Assembly: GCA_947505245.1 (NCBI GenBank)
Contig: CANNIZ010000038.1
Location: 1-44,696, forward strand
DNA from: Pseudomonadota bacterium
GTDB taxonomy: Bacteria; Myxococcota_A; UBA796; GCA-2862545
Direction of reading: 5' to 3'
Length of the DNA: 44,696 nucleotides
The notes under the pieces are model-generated. The model was not told the origin of the DNA. It worked only from the letters and a program-made list of their open reading frames with translations, and made no database searches. The translations under genes were made by a program, and so were the position numbers. This document shows, in pieces, positions 34,131 to 42,313 of the stretch (positions are counted from its first letter, which is position 1; each line of letters opens with the position of its first letter).

Positions 34131-35431
34131 TGCTGCTCGCGGAATTCGCGTACGCCGGCACGATCGACGCTCACGGCGACTACAGCCTGGGGCTTCCGGG
34201 GGAGCCAGACGCGCCGTCGCGCGTGATCCCCACCGAGGTGGACGTCTCGGGATTTCGCGCCGGAGTCTCGGTCGAGAGCGCACTTCAGCCGCTGGTCGAG
34301 CGCCTTCCTGACGGGGACGCCGCGTGGATAGGGTCGCTCCATACCGCGAGTTTGTCGGTGGCCTACCGGGCGACTCCGCGCTGGTGGATCGACGCCGAGC
34401 TGCCACTGCACTTCGCGATCGGGCGTCAGAGTGGCTTCGCGCCAGGCGATCTTCGGGTGTCGGGCGGCTACATCGCGATGACGCCGCTGCGAGGACCAAG
34501 CCTCGCGTTGGCGGTCATTGGCTTCGTTCCGAGCGGCGCCAGCAAGCGCTGGCTCGGCACCGGAGGTGGCCTCGGCGGCCTCGTCGCGACGGGCGCGCGG
34601 GTCGGGCCCTTGAAGATCGATGCCCACGCCGGCGCGCGCTTCGCTCCGCTCGGAGACCTGTTGGACGAGCGCTGGGGGGTGGGACCGCTCGCTGCCGCGT
34701 CGATCTCGGCTCCGATCGGCGCACACTGGCTCTCCGTGAGCGCCGTCTCTGAGTCCGCGGGTGGGTTCGGCCCGCTGCCGCTCGAGGTCGGCGCCGAATT
34801 CGAGGGACCACTCGGCGCCACCACGCTGTCGTGCGGCGTGTTTGCGGGCGTTGGCAACGCCGTCGGCGTCGCGCGAATCCGAGGTGTGGTGGAGGTCGGG
34901 TTCGGACCCCGCCCACGGTCGCCGGATCAAATCGAGGAGCCCGTGCTGTCCAGCGTCCCCGAGGAGGTTCCTCCCCCAGAGGTTCCACCACCGCTTTCGT
35001 CAGACATGCCGTTGGCCGCGCTCGTGGGAGACCGTATCGTAATCGCAGAGAACCTGTTCTTCGCCGAAGACCGCGCCGAGCTGCTCGTCTCCAGCGAGTC
35101 CGTGTTGTACGCGGTGGTCGACGTCCTAAACGCTGAGCCAGACATCGAGCACCTGTTGGTCGAAGGGCACACCAACAACCACGGCTCGGCCCGCTACAAC
35201 CGGGTGCTCTCGGACACGCGCGCCGCTGCGGTGGTCCAGTGGCTGGTCGCCCATGGGGTCGACGAGAATCGGTTGCTCTCCAAGGGCTACGGCTTTGACC
35301 GGCCCCTGGTGGCTTGGGATGCGCCCGACGCCGAACGCGTCAACCGGCGCGTGGAATTCACGGTGTTGCGATCCGACGAGACGCCCGAAGACGCGCGGGT
35401 TCCCGACGACACCGGCGTGCTGCCGCCCTGA
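34124..35431 (+). CDS. OmpA-domain outer-membrane beta-barrel protein
   Basis: This 435-aa protein begins with a short signal peptide (MLMLLAEFAYA), continues with a beta-barrel-like region (about residues 12-265), a Pro/Glu hinge (EEVPPPEVPPP) and an OmpA peptidoglycan-binding domain (about 305-415; NLFFAEDRAELL, VEGHTNNHGS, NRVLSDTRAAAVVQWL, RVNRRVEF). Its ATG overlaps the end of the upstream gene by 7 nt, so the pair is translated together. A second ATG at 34130 (TGATG) is possible. It probably ties the outer membrane to the wall and may support the surface protein encoded before it. Confidence 0.88.
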   Translation: MLMLLAEFAYAGTIDAHGDYSLGLPGEPDAPSRVIPTEVDVSGFRAGVSVESALQPLVERLPDGDAAWIGSLHTASLSVAYRATPRWWIDAELPLHFAIGRQSGFAPGDLRVSGGYIAMTPLRGPSLALAVIGFVPSGASKRWLGTGGGLGGLVATGARVGPLKIDAHAGARFAPLGDLLDERWGVGPLAAASISAPIGAHWLSVSAVSESAGGFGPLPLEVGAEFEGPLGATTLSCGVFAGVGNAVGVARIRGVVEVGFGPRPRSPDQIEEPVLSSVPEEVPPPEVPPPLSSDMPLAALVGDRIVIAENLFFAEDRAELLVSSESVLYAVVDVLNAEPDIEHLLVEGHTNNHGSARYNRVLSDTRAAAVVQWLVAHGVDENRLLSKGYGFDRPLVAWDAPDAERVNRRVEFTVLRSDETPEDARVPDDTGVLPP

Positions 35432-35437
35432 TGGGGC

Positions 35438-35465
35438 TAAACCCGGAAGCGAATCATCCGAAGGG
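35438..35465 (+). promoter_or_regulatory. Sigma-28-like promoter for flhA
   Basis: TAAA (35438-35441), 16 nt, then CCGAAGGG (35458-35465). The -10 extension ATCCGAAGGG is identical to that before fliA at 37611-37620. flhA begins 5 nt beyond, so the leader would be very short, or the site overlaps the ribosome-binding site (AAGGG). Confidence 0.55.
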
Positions 35466-35470
35466 CTGGC

Positions 35471-37588
35471 GTGAATACCACCACGCTCGTCCTGCAACGG
35501 CTTGGGCGCAACAGCGACGTGTTGCTGGCCATGGGCGTGTTCGGGCTGATCGCCGTGATGGTGGTGCCGCTCCCGTCGTGGGTCCTCGACATCCTCATCG
35601 CCGCCTCCTTCGGCTCGGCCATCACGATGTTCCTGGCCGTGCTCACGGTCAAACGGCCCGTGGAGCTGTCGTCTTTTCCGATCCTCCTCCTCGTGTCCAC
35701 GGTGTTCCGGCTCGGCCTGAACGTGGCCTCCACGCGCCTCGTGCTCCTACACGGCGCACACTCGTCGGACGCGGCCGGTCGCATCATCGAGGCGTTCGGC
35801 CAGTTCGTCGTCGGCGGCGAGCCGATCGTCGGACTCGTCGTGTTCGTGATCCTCGTCGTGATCAATTTCACCGTGATCACCAAAGGCGCCGGTCGCGTCG
35901 CGGAGGTGTCCGCGCGGTTCGTCCTGGACGCCATGCCCGGCAAGCAGATGGCGGTGGACGCCGAACTCAACGCCGGCTTGATCGACGAGAAGATCGCCCG
36001 GCGGCGGCGCGCCGAGGTGTCGCAGGAGGCCGAGTTCTACGGCGCGATGGACGGCGCCTCCAAATTCGTACGCGGCGATGCGATCGCCGGCATCGCGATC
36101 ACCGCGATCAACGCGCTCGGCGGCATCGCGATCGGCACGCTGCAATACGGCATGCCGCTCACGCAGGTGTTGCACAATTTCACGATCCTCACGATCGGCG
36201 ATGGCCTCGTCGCCCAGGTTCCCTCGCTGATCGTCTCGATCGCAGCAGGTCTGCTCGTCACCCGCGTGAACGACCTCGAGTCGCGCAGCCTCGAGCACCA
36301 GGTGCTGAGCCAGCTGTTCAGCTCCCCGCGCACGCTCGGCATGGTCGCCGGGCTGCTCGGAGCGATGGGGCTTATTCCTGGCCTCACCCTCCCGTTCTGG
36401 AGTGCCGCGCTCCTCGTCGGTGCGCTCGCGTGGCAGCTCTCACGCAATGGGATGCCCGTGATCGACCTCACCCCGGAGGTCGACGACAGCCTCCCGGTCG
36501 CCCCTCCCGGCCCCGATGAACTCCTGCCCGTCGAGCCCTTGTCGATCGAGATCGCCGGCAACCTCCTGTACCTCGTCGAGGGCCGCGGATTGCCCGCGGG
36601 CCGCTCCCCCGAGGTGATCGAGCGCATCCGACGCATCCGAAACCAATTCGCCCAGGACCTCGGAGTGGTGCTCCCGAGCGTGCATGTTCGCGACGACCTC
36701 GCGCTGCCGAGCGGGGAGTATCGAATTCGCCTCCGAGGGGAAGAGATCGGTCGGGGACGAATCATCCCGCGCCAACACCTCGCCCTCGATCCCGGCGGCA
36801 CGAGCGGCAAACTCGCCGGGACGCCGACGGTCGACCCCGCGTTCGGCCTGCCCGCCTACTGGATCAGCGACAGCATGGTCCTCAAAGCGCAATCGATGGG
36901 CTACACCGTCGTCGACGTTCCGACGGTGATCACCACCCACTTCGTCGAGCTGATGCACGGCTTCGCTGCGGACCTGTTCGACGGCGCCCAGCTCGCGAAG
37001 GCGCTCGAGCGCGTCCATGCGAACAACCCCCGCCTCGTGGACGATCTCGTCCCCGATCCCCTCGCCCGCACCACCGTCCTGAAGGTGTTCCGCAACCTCG
37101 TGAGGGAGGGCCTGTCCGTCCGCGACGCGCAGTCCATCCTGGAAGCACTCGCCGATCACGCCGCTCGGACGCGCGATCCCGAAGTGTTGACCGAGTTCGT
37201 ACGCCAGCGGCTGTCGCGCCAGATCACGCGGCGGTTCGCCGATCGCGACGGCATCGTGCACTACCTTGGCCTCGCCGCCGATGCCGAAGACGCCGTCCTT
37301 AGAGCCCTCCAAAGCGCAGAAGGTGGCGCTCCGACGTTGATGCTCGACCCTGAGCAGATCCGGCGCCTGGTCGCGCGCGTGCGCGAGAATTGCGAGGGTT
37401 GGTCAGGTGATGGCGCGGCCGTACTGCTGGCTCCGCCCCTCGCGCGCGGCGCCGTCCGCCGGTTGCTCGAGCGCGTCCTCCCGCGCGTGCCGGTCCTGTC
37501 ACCCGCCGAACTCACAGGAAATGTGAAGCTCGATCGCATCGGTGTCATCGACCTCAGAGCAGCACCCATGCAGGCGGCACGCGCATGA
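35471..37588 (+). CDS. flhA: Flagellar export protein FlhA
   Basis: This 705-aa export-gate protein has about eight N-terminal membrane spans to residue 330 and the cytoplasmic ring domain to the end. The FHIPEP-family motif RFVLDAMPGKQMAVDAELNAG and the following RRRRAEVSQEAEFYGAMDGASKFVRGDAIAG are intact. It binds late export substrates with their chaperones. The start is GTG 35471, with GAAGGG upstream. flhF and flhG, often downstream, are absent here; fliA follows after 52 nt. Confidence 0.97.
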   Translation: MNTTTLVLQRLGRNSDVLLAMGVFGLIAVMVVPLPSWVLDILIAASFGSAITMFLAVLTVKRPVELSSFPILLLVSTVFRLGLNVASTRLVLLHGAHSSDAAGRIIEAFGQFVVGGEPIVGLVVFVILVVINFTVITKGAGRVAEVSARFVLDAMPGKQMAVDAELNAGLIDEKIARRRRAEVSQEAEFYGAMDGASKFVRGDAIAGIAITAINALGGIAIGTLQYGMPLTQVLHNFTILTIGDGLVAQVPSLIVSIAAGLLVTRVNDLESRSLEHQVLSQLFSSPRTLGMVAGLLGAMGLIPGLTLPFWSAALLVGALAWQLSRNGMPVIDLTPEVDDSLPVAPPGPDELLPVEPLSIEIAGNLLYLVEGRGLPAGRSPEVIERIRRIRNQFAQDLGVVLPSVHVRDDLALPSGEYRIRLRGEEIGRGRIIPRQHLALDPGGTSGKLAGTPTVDPAFGLPAYWISDSMVLKAQSMGYTVVDVPTVITTHFVELMHGFAADLFDGAQLAKALERVHANNPRLVDDLVPDPLARTTVLKVFRNLVREGLSVRDAQSILEALADHAARTRDPEVLTEFVRQRLSRQITRRFADRDGIVHYLGLAADAEDAVLRALQSAEGGAPTLMLDPEQIRRLVARVRENCEGWSGDGAAVLLAPPLARGAVRRLLERVLPRVPVLSPAELTGNVKLDRIGVIDLRAAPMQAARA

Positions 37589-37592
37589 CCCC

Positions 37593-37620
37593 TAAAGCTC
37601 AAACCCGTCCATCCGAAGGG
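37593..37620 (+). promoter_or_regulatory. Sigma-28-like promoter for fliA (autoregulation)
   Basis: TAAA (37593-37596), 16 nt, then CCGAAGGG (37613-37620). The site resembles the one before flhA, including the shared CATCCGAAGGG. It would make the sigma factor control its own gene and the rod/ring genes behind it. Confidence 0.6.
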
Positions 37621-37640
37621 ACCACAGATCGGAGCAGGTC

Positions 37641-38429
37641 GTGAAGCCTTTCAACCATCGCTACGAAGACGTCGCACGCGTCGAAGGGCTGACCCGCGAC
37701 GAGGTGTGCCGGAAATACCGCAAGAAGCTCATCATGATCGCGCGCCGCATCCATGAGCGGCTCCCGTCACACGCGGGAATCACGATCGATGACCTCGCTT
37801 CGATCGGTGCAATCGGCCTACTGGAGACGTTCGATCGGTTCGATGCCTCGCGCGGCATTCGCTTCTCGACCTTCGTCGAATACCGCATCCGCGGCGCCAT
37901 GTACGACGCCCTGCGCGAGAGCGACGTGTTCAGCCGGCGCCGACGCACGCTCGCCAAGCGCATCGAAGGTTCGGTGCAGGAGCTGCGATCGAGCCTCGGG
38001 CGTCAGCCCGAACCGCAGGAGGTCGCCAACTACCTGCAGATCTCCCTCGAAGACTACCATTCCGCCCTCGAACACACCGCGCCGATCACGATGCTGCCGC
38101 TCGACGCCCCCGCGGACGGCGATGACGGCGAGGGCGCACGACACCTGGATCGCCTCCCATCCAACGAGCCAACCGCTGAGGACATGCTCGTCGCAGCCGG
38201 GCTTCGCACCGAGCTGAAGCAGGCCGTACAGAAGCTGCCAGAGAAGCAGCGACTCGCGGTCCTGATGTACTACGGAAAGGGCCTCACCCTCGCAGAAATC
38301 GCCGCCGTGTGGAAGGTCACGCCGTCGCGCATCTCGCAGATCCTCTCGGAAGCCCGCGCAACGCTGCGGGAGGTGCTCGCCCCGAGCATCGAAGGCGAAG
38401 AGATGCTGCTCAGCGAAGCCTCGCCGTGA
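37641..38429 (+). CDS. fliA: Flagellar sigma factor 28
   Basis: This 262-aa sigma-70-family protein directs RNA polymerase to late flagellar promoters. Region 2 (DDLASIGAIGLLETFDRFDASRGIRFSTFVEYRIRGAM-type segment), region 3 (SLGRQPEPQEVANYL) and the region 4 helix-turn-helix (LTLAEIAAVWKVTPSRISQILSEA) are all present, and the protein lacks region 1, as in FliA. The start is GTG 37641, with GGAG upstream. FlgM, its inhibitor, is encoded 4 kb downstream in the same operon. Its stop overlaps flgF. Confidence 0.96.
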   Translation: MKPFNHRYEDVARVEGLTRDEVCRKYRKKLIMIARRIHERLPSHAGITIDDLASIGAIGLLETFDRFDASRGIRFSTFVEYRIRGAMYDALRESDVFSRRRRTLAKRIEGSVQELRSSLGRQPEPQEVANYLQISLEDYHSALEHTAPITMLPLDAPADGDDGEGARHLDRLPSNEPTAEDMLVAAGLRTELKQAVQKLPEKQRLAVLMYYGKGLTLAEIAAVWKVTPSRISQILSEARATLREVLAPSIEGEEMLLSEASP

Positions 38430-39112
38430 GCCGCGAGATCTACATCACCCTGTCGGGCGCCTGTGGCGCGTGGGCGGAGCTCGAGCGGATCGGAAACGAT
38501 ATCGCCAACGCCCAGACGGCCGGGTACAAAAGCGAGCGCCTGACGTACAAATCCGTCGGTCCCACGAAGGGGCACGAGGTCTACTCTACGCTCACCGGCG
38601 TCGCGATCGACAAGACCGACGGCGCGCGAATCGCCGATGGCGTCGACACGCACATGGCCCTTCAGGGGCCCGGGTACTTTTCGGTCGACGACGGAAAGGG
38701 CGGCGTGCTGCTCACCCGCGACGGTCGGTTCCAACGCGACTCAGCGGGCCGCCTCACCGATCTCCACGGCAAAGCCGTGCTCGGCGTCAACGGCCCCATC
38801 GTTTTGCCGCCCGGACCCATCACGGTGGGCCGGGACGGCACCATCTCCGGCGTCGACGGGACCGTGGCTAAGCTGCGATTGCTCGACGGACCGACCCGAG
38901 GCGTCGGCGGCTCCCACTGGGTGGCGACGGGCGCGATGACACCCTCCACGGCCACGGTCGAGGGTGGCGTGATCGAGGCAAGCACGGTGGATGCAGCTTC
39001 GTCGATGGTGGAGCTCATCCAGGCCGGGCGCGCGTTCGAGGCGTTTCAAAAGGCCATGCAGACGAGCGACGAGATGGACGAACGGCTGATCCGCGCGGGA
39101 GGTCCGCAATGA
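38426..39112 (+). CDS. flgF: Flagellar basal-body rod protein FlgF
   Basis: This 228-aa rod protein has the N-terminal rod helix (LERIGNDIANAQTAGYKSERL), the GPGYFSVDDGKGGVLLTRDGRFQRDSAGRL core and the C-terminal helix (ASSMVELIQAGRAFEAFQKAMQT). It differs from the downstream flgG in sequence and is slightly shorter, which fits the proximal-rod FlgF. GTG 38426 overlaps the fliA stop by 4 nt; a longer open frame to 38309 lies within fliA and was rejected. Confidence 0.92.
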   Translation: MSREIYITLSGACGAWAELERIGNDIANAQTAGYKSERLTYKSVGPTKGHEVYSTLTGVAIDKTDGARIADGVDTHMALQGPGYFSVDDGKGGVLLTRDGRFQRDSAGRLTDLHGKAVLGVNGPIVLPPGPITVGRDGTISGVDGTVAKLRLLDGPTRGVGGSHWVATGAMTPSTATVEGGVIEASTVDAASSMVELIQAGRAFEAFQKAMQTSDEMDERLIRAGGPQ

Positions 39113-39861
39113 GGGCGTTGTACACAGCGGCCACGGGCATGGCGGCGGAGCAGACCCGCCTCGACGACATCGCGAACAACATCGCGAACATCGCCACCAC
39201 GGGCTTCAAGCGGTCCCGTTCGGCCTTCGAGGATCTGCTCTACCAGGAGATCGGCCACGGCGACGCGCCCGTGTCGCTCGGTTCGGGAACTCGCCTCGCA
39301 GCCCTCGAACGGGACTTCGCCCAGGGCGCCGCTACGCCCACTGGAAACCCGCTGGATTTCGCGCTCGATGGGGATGGGTTCTTCGCGGTCGAATCGCCAG
39401 ACGGCTCGCTGCGCTACACCCGCGACGGCACGTTTCATCGGGACTCGGAAGGCCGCGTCGTGACGTCGCACGGCTGGCCGCTCGCAGGCGACATCGTCAT
39501 CCCCGAGGACGCCACGGAGATCCGCGTAGACGCTGACGGGACCTTCTCCGTGGTGACGGCGGGTCAGACCGAGCCCTCCGAGATCGGCAAGCTCCAGATC
39601 GCCACGTTCGTCAACCCCGCGGGACTTCGACCGATCGGGAACAACATGTTCACCGAGACGACCGCGTCCGGCGCGTCCACCGAGCGCTCGGTGCAAGACG
39701 GCGGGGCGTCCGTGATGCAGGGTTACCGCGAGGGGAGCAACGTCGACGTCGCGACGGAGCTCGTCTCGATGATCGTCGCCCAACGAGCCTACGAGTTGAA
39801 TTCGAAGGTCGTGCAGGCTGCGGATGAAGCGCTCGGCGTCGCCGCGAACCTCAAGCGATGA
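39109..39861 (+). CDS. flgG: Flagellar distal rod protein FlgG
   Basis: This 250-aa protein has the FlgG N-terminus (ALYTAATGMAAEQTRLDDIANNIAN, then TTGFKRSRSAFEDLLYQEI), a DGDGFFAVESPDGSLRYTRDGTFHRD core and the C-terminal helix (EGSNVDVATELVSMIVAQRAYELNSKVVQAADE). The DLLYQ segment is specific to FlgG. It forms the distal rod through the P and L rings. Its ATG overlaps the flgF stop, and its stop overlaps flgH. Confidence 0.95.
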   Translation: MRALYTAATGMAAEQTRLDDIANNIANIATTGFKRSRSAFEDLLYQEIGHGDAPVSLGSGTRLAALERDFAQGAATPTGNPLDFALDGDGFFAVESPDGSLRYTRDGTFHRDSEGRVVTSHGWPLAGDIVIPEDATEIRVDADGTFSVVTAGQTEPSEIGKLQIATFVNPAGLRPIGNNMFTETTASGASTERSVQDGGASVMQGYREGSNVDVATELVSMIVAQRAYELNSKVVQAADEALGVAANLKR

Positions 39862-40535
39862 CAACCCTCTTCGCCACGGTGTTGATGGCCACTGCGCTCG
39901 CGAAGCGCGCAGAGGTCGAGCCGCCGCTGCCCGAGCCGCCCGTGGTCGAGGTCGTAGCCCCGATCACCCACGCTCCAGGCTCGTTGTGGGACGACCGAAG
40001 CGGGTTCCAAATGGTCGGCCTGATGGGCGGCCAGCGGTCCGTGGGCGACCTCATCACCGTTCAAATCGTCGAACGCCTCACGACCACGCTCGACGCCCAG
40101 ACCGCGACGGGACGAAAGAGCAAGACCGAAGCCGGCGTCGACGGCCTGCTCGGCGCAGAGACGACGATTCCCGCGCAACGCCCGTCCATGGGAGGTCGAA
40201 TCGCCGTGTCCGGCTCGTCGTCAGCCACGTTCGATGGTGGCGGCCGAACGGCGCGGGGCGGCGAAGTGCGCGGCGAGCTCACCTGCGAGGTCATCGCGGT
40301 GCTGCCCGACGGGAACCTGCGCGTGTGGGGCTACAAGAAGGTCCGCGTCAACCGCGAGATTCAATACGCAGTCCTCGACGGCATCGTGCGGCCGCGCGAC
40401 ATCGCCCTCGACAACACCGTTTCGAGCCAGCGGCTCGCCCGAGCGACCCTCGAGTTCACCGGCTCGGGCGTGGTTGGCGACAACCAGGGTCCCGGGGTGA
40501 TCACGCGCATCGCCGCGTGGCTGTGGCCATTCTGA
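39858..40535 (+). CDS. flgH: Flagellar L-ring protein FlgH, lacking a lipobox
   Basis: This 225-aa protein matches the L-ring family: SLWDD near the N-terminus, GDLITVQIVE, then the mid-region and the end SSQRLARATLEFTGSGVVGDNQGPGVITR. FlgH normally is a lipoprotein, with a cysteine after the signal peptide. Here the signal region (TTLFATVLMATALAK) is very short and has no cysteine; the only cysteine lies in the middle (GELTCEV). The ring may thus be anchored differently. It starts inside the flgG stop and ends at the flgI start. flgA is not found between flgG and flgH. Confidence 0.92.
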   Translation: MTTLFATVLMATALAKRAEVEPPLPEPPVVEVVAPITHAPGSLWDDRSGFQMVGLMGGQRSVGDLITVQIVERLTTTLDAQTATGRKSKTEAGVDGLLGAETTIPAQRPSMGGRIAVSGSSSATFDGGGRTARGGEVRGELTCEVIAVLPDGNLRVWGYKKVRVNREIQYAVLDGIVRPRDIALDNTVSSQRLARATLEFTGSGVVGDNQGPGVITRIAAWLWPF

Positions 40536-41593
40536 TGTGGCTGCTCGCGCCACTCGCAGCCAACGCGCTCGCCGTCGCAGACGTCGCCCGGTTCCACGGG
40601 GTTCGCGAGAACCCGATCTCCGGAATGGGGATCGTGGTGGGCCTGCGGCGGACCGGTGATTCGACGCGCTCCGAGGCGGCCGTTCGCTCGCTCGCGGCGC
40701 GCCTCGAGGGCTACGGCGCCCAGATCCCCGCGGACGCGATCGTCTCGCGGAACTCGGCCCTCGTGATCGTCAACGGAATCCTCCCATCGGAGCCTCGTAC
40801 GGGCCTCGCCCTCGACGTCACCGTCGCGTCTGCCGGCGACGCGATGTCGCTGGACGGCGGCTACCTGCTGCTCACGCCGATGTTCGGTGCCGACGGCGAG
40901 GTGTACGCCGTTGCGCAAGGTCCCGTGCTGGTGAGCGGATTCGCCGCGATGGCCGGCGGCGAAGGAAAGATCGTCAACCACCCCACGGTCGGTCGCATCG
41001 TAGGAGGCGCGCTCGTCGAGCGTGAGATCCCGCAGCCGGTGATCGGCGCCACCGTGGACCTGGTGCTGCTCGACCCCGACTTTCGCACCGCGGCCCGCGT
41101 GGCGGACGCGATCGACAAGGCGTTCGGCGTCGAGACCGCCGAGGCGATGTCGAGCGCGACGGTGACCGTGACGGTTCCCGCCGAATTTCGAACCCGCTTT
41201 CCGGCGTTCGCCGCGCAGGTGAGCGACGTGGTGCTCGAGTTGCCGATGCCCGCGCGCGTGGTGGTCAATGAACGCACCGGGACGGTGGTAGCAGGCGCAG
41301 ACATCGCGGTCGGCGCGGTCGCGATCTCCCACGGAAACCTGACGATCGAGATCCGCAAGGAGGAGCAGGTCAGCCAACCGGGGCCCCTCGCGGCCGGTCA
41401 GACAGCCGTTGTCACGCAGACCACGGTGAACGCGACCCAGGACGAGACGTACATCGTGCTGCCTGAGGGTTCGACGATCGCGGACCTGGTCGGCGCGCTC
41501 GACAAGATCGGCGTACGCCCTCGGGACCTTGTCGCGATCCTGGAAGCGCTCTCCGCGGCCGGAGCGCTGCGAGCCGAATTGGTCGTCCTGTGA
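40535..41593 (+). CDS. flgI: Flagellar P-ring protein FlgI
   Basis: This 352-aa periplasmic ring protein has a short signal peptide (WLLAPLAANALA), then VADVARFHGVRENPISGMGIVVGLRRTGD, the SGGYLLLTPMFGADG-like segment and the ALDKIGVRPRDLVAILEALSAAGALRAELVVL ending typical of FlgI. The ATG at 40535 overlaps the flgH stop (TGATG); two GTG codons just upstream in frame would lengthen the signal peptide and are possible starts. It surrounds the distal rod at the peptidoglycan layer. Confidence 0.95.
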   Translation: MWLLAPLAANALAVADVARFHGVRENPISGMGIVVGLRRTGDSTRSEAAVRSLAARLEGYGAQIPADAIVSRNSALVIVNGILPSEPRTGLALDVTVASAGDAMSLDGGYLLLTPMFGADGEVYAVAQGPVLVSGFAAMAGGEGKIVNHPTVGRIVGGALVEREIPQPVIGATVDLVLLDPDFRTAARVADAIDKAFGVETAEAMSSATVTVTVPAEFRTRFPAFAAQVSDVVLELPMPARVVVNERTGTVVAGADIAVGAVAISHGNLTIEIRKEEQVSQPGPLAAGQTAVVTQTTVNATQDETYIVLPEGSTIADLVGALDKIGVRPRDLVAILEALSAAGALRAELVVL

Positions 41594-42270
41594 ACGTCCC
41601 TGGACTCCTGCTGAAGCCGCCGATCGGCCCGCCACGCGCGGCCGAGCCAACCGCGAAGGATGAAGCTATAAAGCGAGCGTTCGCGGAGATCTTCGCGCGC
41701 GAGGTAACGAGCCACCTCCCGTTCCATGGCACGACCGAGTCGTTCTCCGAATTCGCAGCCACGGCCCTGGCCGATACGCTCGCGAGCTCGGATCTGTTCG
41801 CGCACACCGGTCAGGCGCGGTCAACACCCGCCGGATCTCCGGGGCCGGCGGCTGCCCGTCGCGCGCTCGCCACGATCGACCACGTCACCAGCAAGTTCGG
41901 CCTCCGCGAAGACCCGATCGACGGCGGAAAACGTCGCCATTCGGGTCTGGACCTGGGCGCGCCCACCGGCACACCCGTACGCGCCGCCCTCGAGGGCACG
42001 GTGACGTCCGCCCGCGAGGCTGGCGGCTACGGCAACCTCGTCGTGGTACGCCACGCGAACGGTGTGGAGACGCGGTACGCCCACCTGTCGTCCATCGCGG
42101 TCGAGCCGGGACAGGTCCTGGACGCTGGAGCGGTGCTTGGCGCCGTCGGCGCGACCGGTCGTGCCACGGGGCCGCACCTCCACTTCGAGGTCCGTCAAAA
42201 CGGCATTGCCGAAGATCCTGAGCCATGGTTGGCGGCCGAGGCTAAAGTCAAACCCCTGGCGAACCGATAA
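41590..42270 (+). CDS. flgJ: FlgJ-like rod-binding protein fused to M23 peptidase
   Basis: This 226-aa protein combines a FlgJ-type rod-binding helix region (about residues 22-70; AFAEIFAREVTSHLP, FSEFAATALADTL) with a LytM/M23 metallopeptidase domain (about 100-215). The zinc ligands and catalytic residues look complete: H117-x3-D121, H165, and H196-x-H198. Gamma- and betaproteobacterial FlgJ instead carries a glucosaminidase domain. M23 enzymes cut peptide cross-links in the wall, so the rod would be passed through by peptide cleavage. The GTG start overlaps the flgI stop. It has no signal peptide and may be exported through the flagellar machine, as FlgJ is. Confidence 0.85.
   Translation: MNVPGLLLKPPIGPPRAAEPTAKDEAIKRAFAEIFAREVTSHLPFHGTTESFSEFAATALADTLASSDLFAHTGQARSTPAGSPGPAAARRALATIDHVTSKFGLREDPIDGGKRRHSGLDLGAPTGTPVRAALEGTVTSAREAGGYGNLVVVRHANGVETRYAHLSSIAVEPGQVLDAGAVLGAVGATGRATGPHLHFEVRQNGIAEDPEPWLAAEAKVKPLANR
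42243..42270 (+). promoter_or_regulatory. Sigma-28-like promoter for flgM inside the flgJ 3' end
   Basis: TAAAGT (from 42243), 17 nt between TAAA and CCGA, then CCGATAA (42264-42270). The -10 box is a full FliA consensus and ends with the flgJ stop codon TAA. flgM begins 43 nt downstream. This would give flgM-flgN-flgK-flgL a second, late promoter. Confidence 0.65.
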
Positions 42271-42313
42271 GCAGAAGAGCCGGGAAGATTTCCCCCGGGT
42301 GCGTGGAACGGCG

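Noticed and set aside
32623..34161. 512-codon frame antisense to the MopE repeats
   Set aside because: It is caused by the repeated Asp/Gly codons on the other strand and is extremely Arg-rich.
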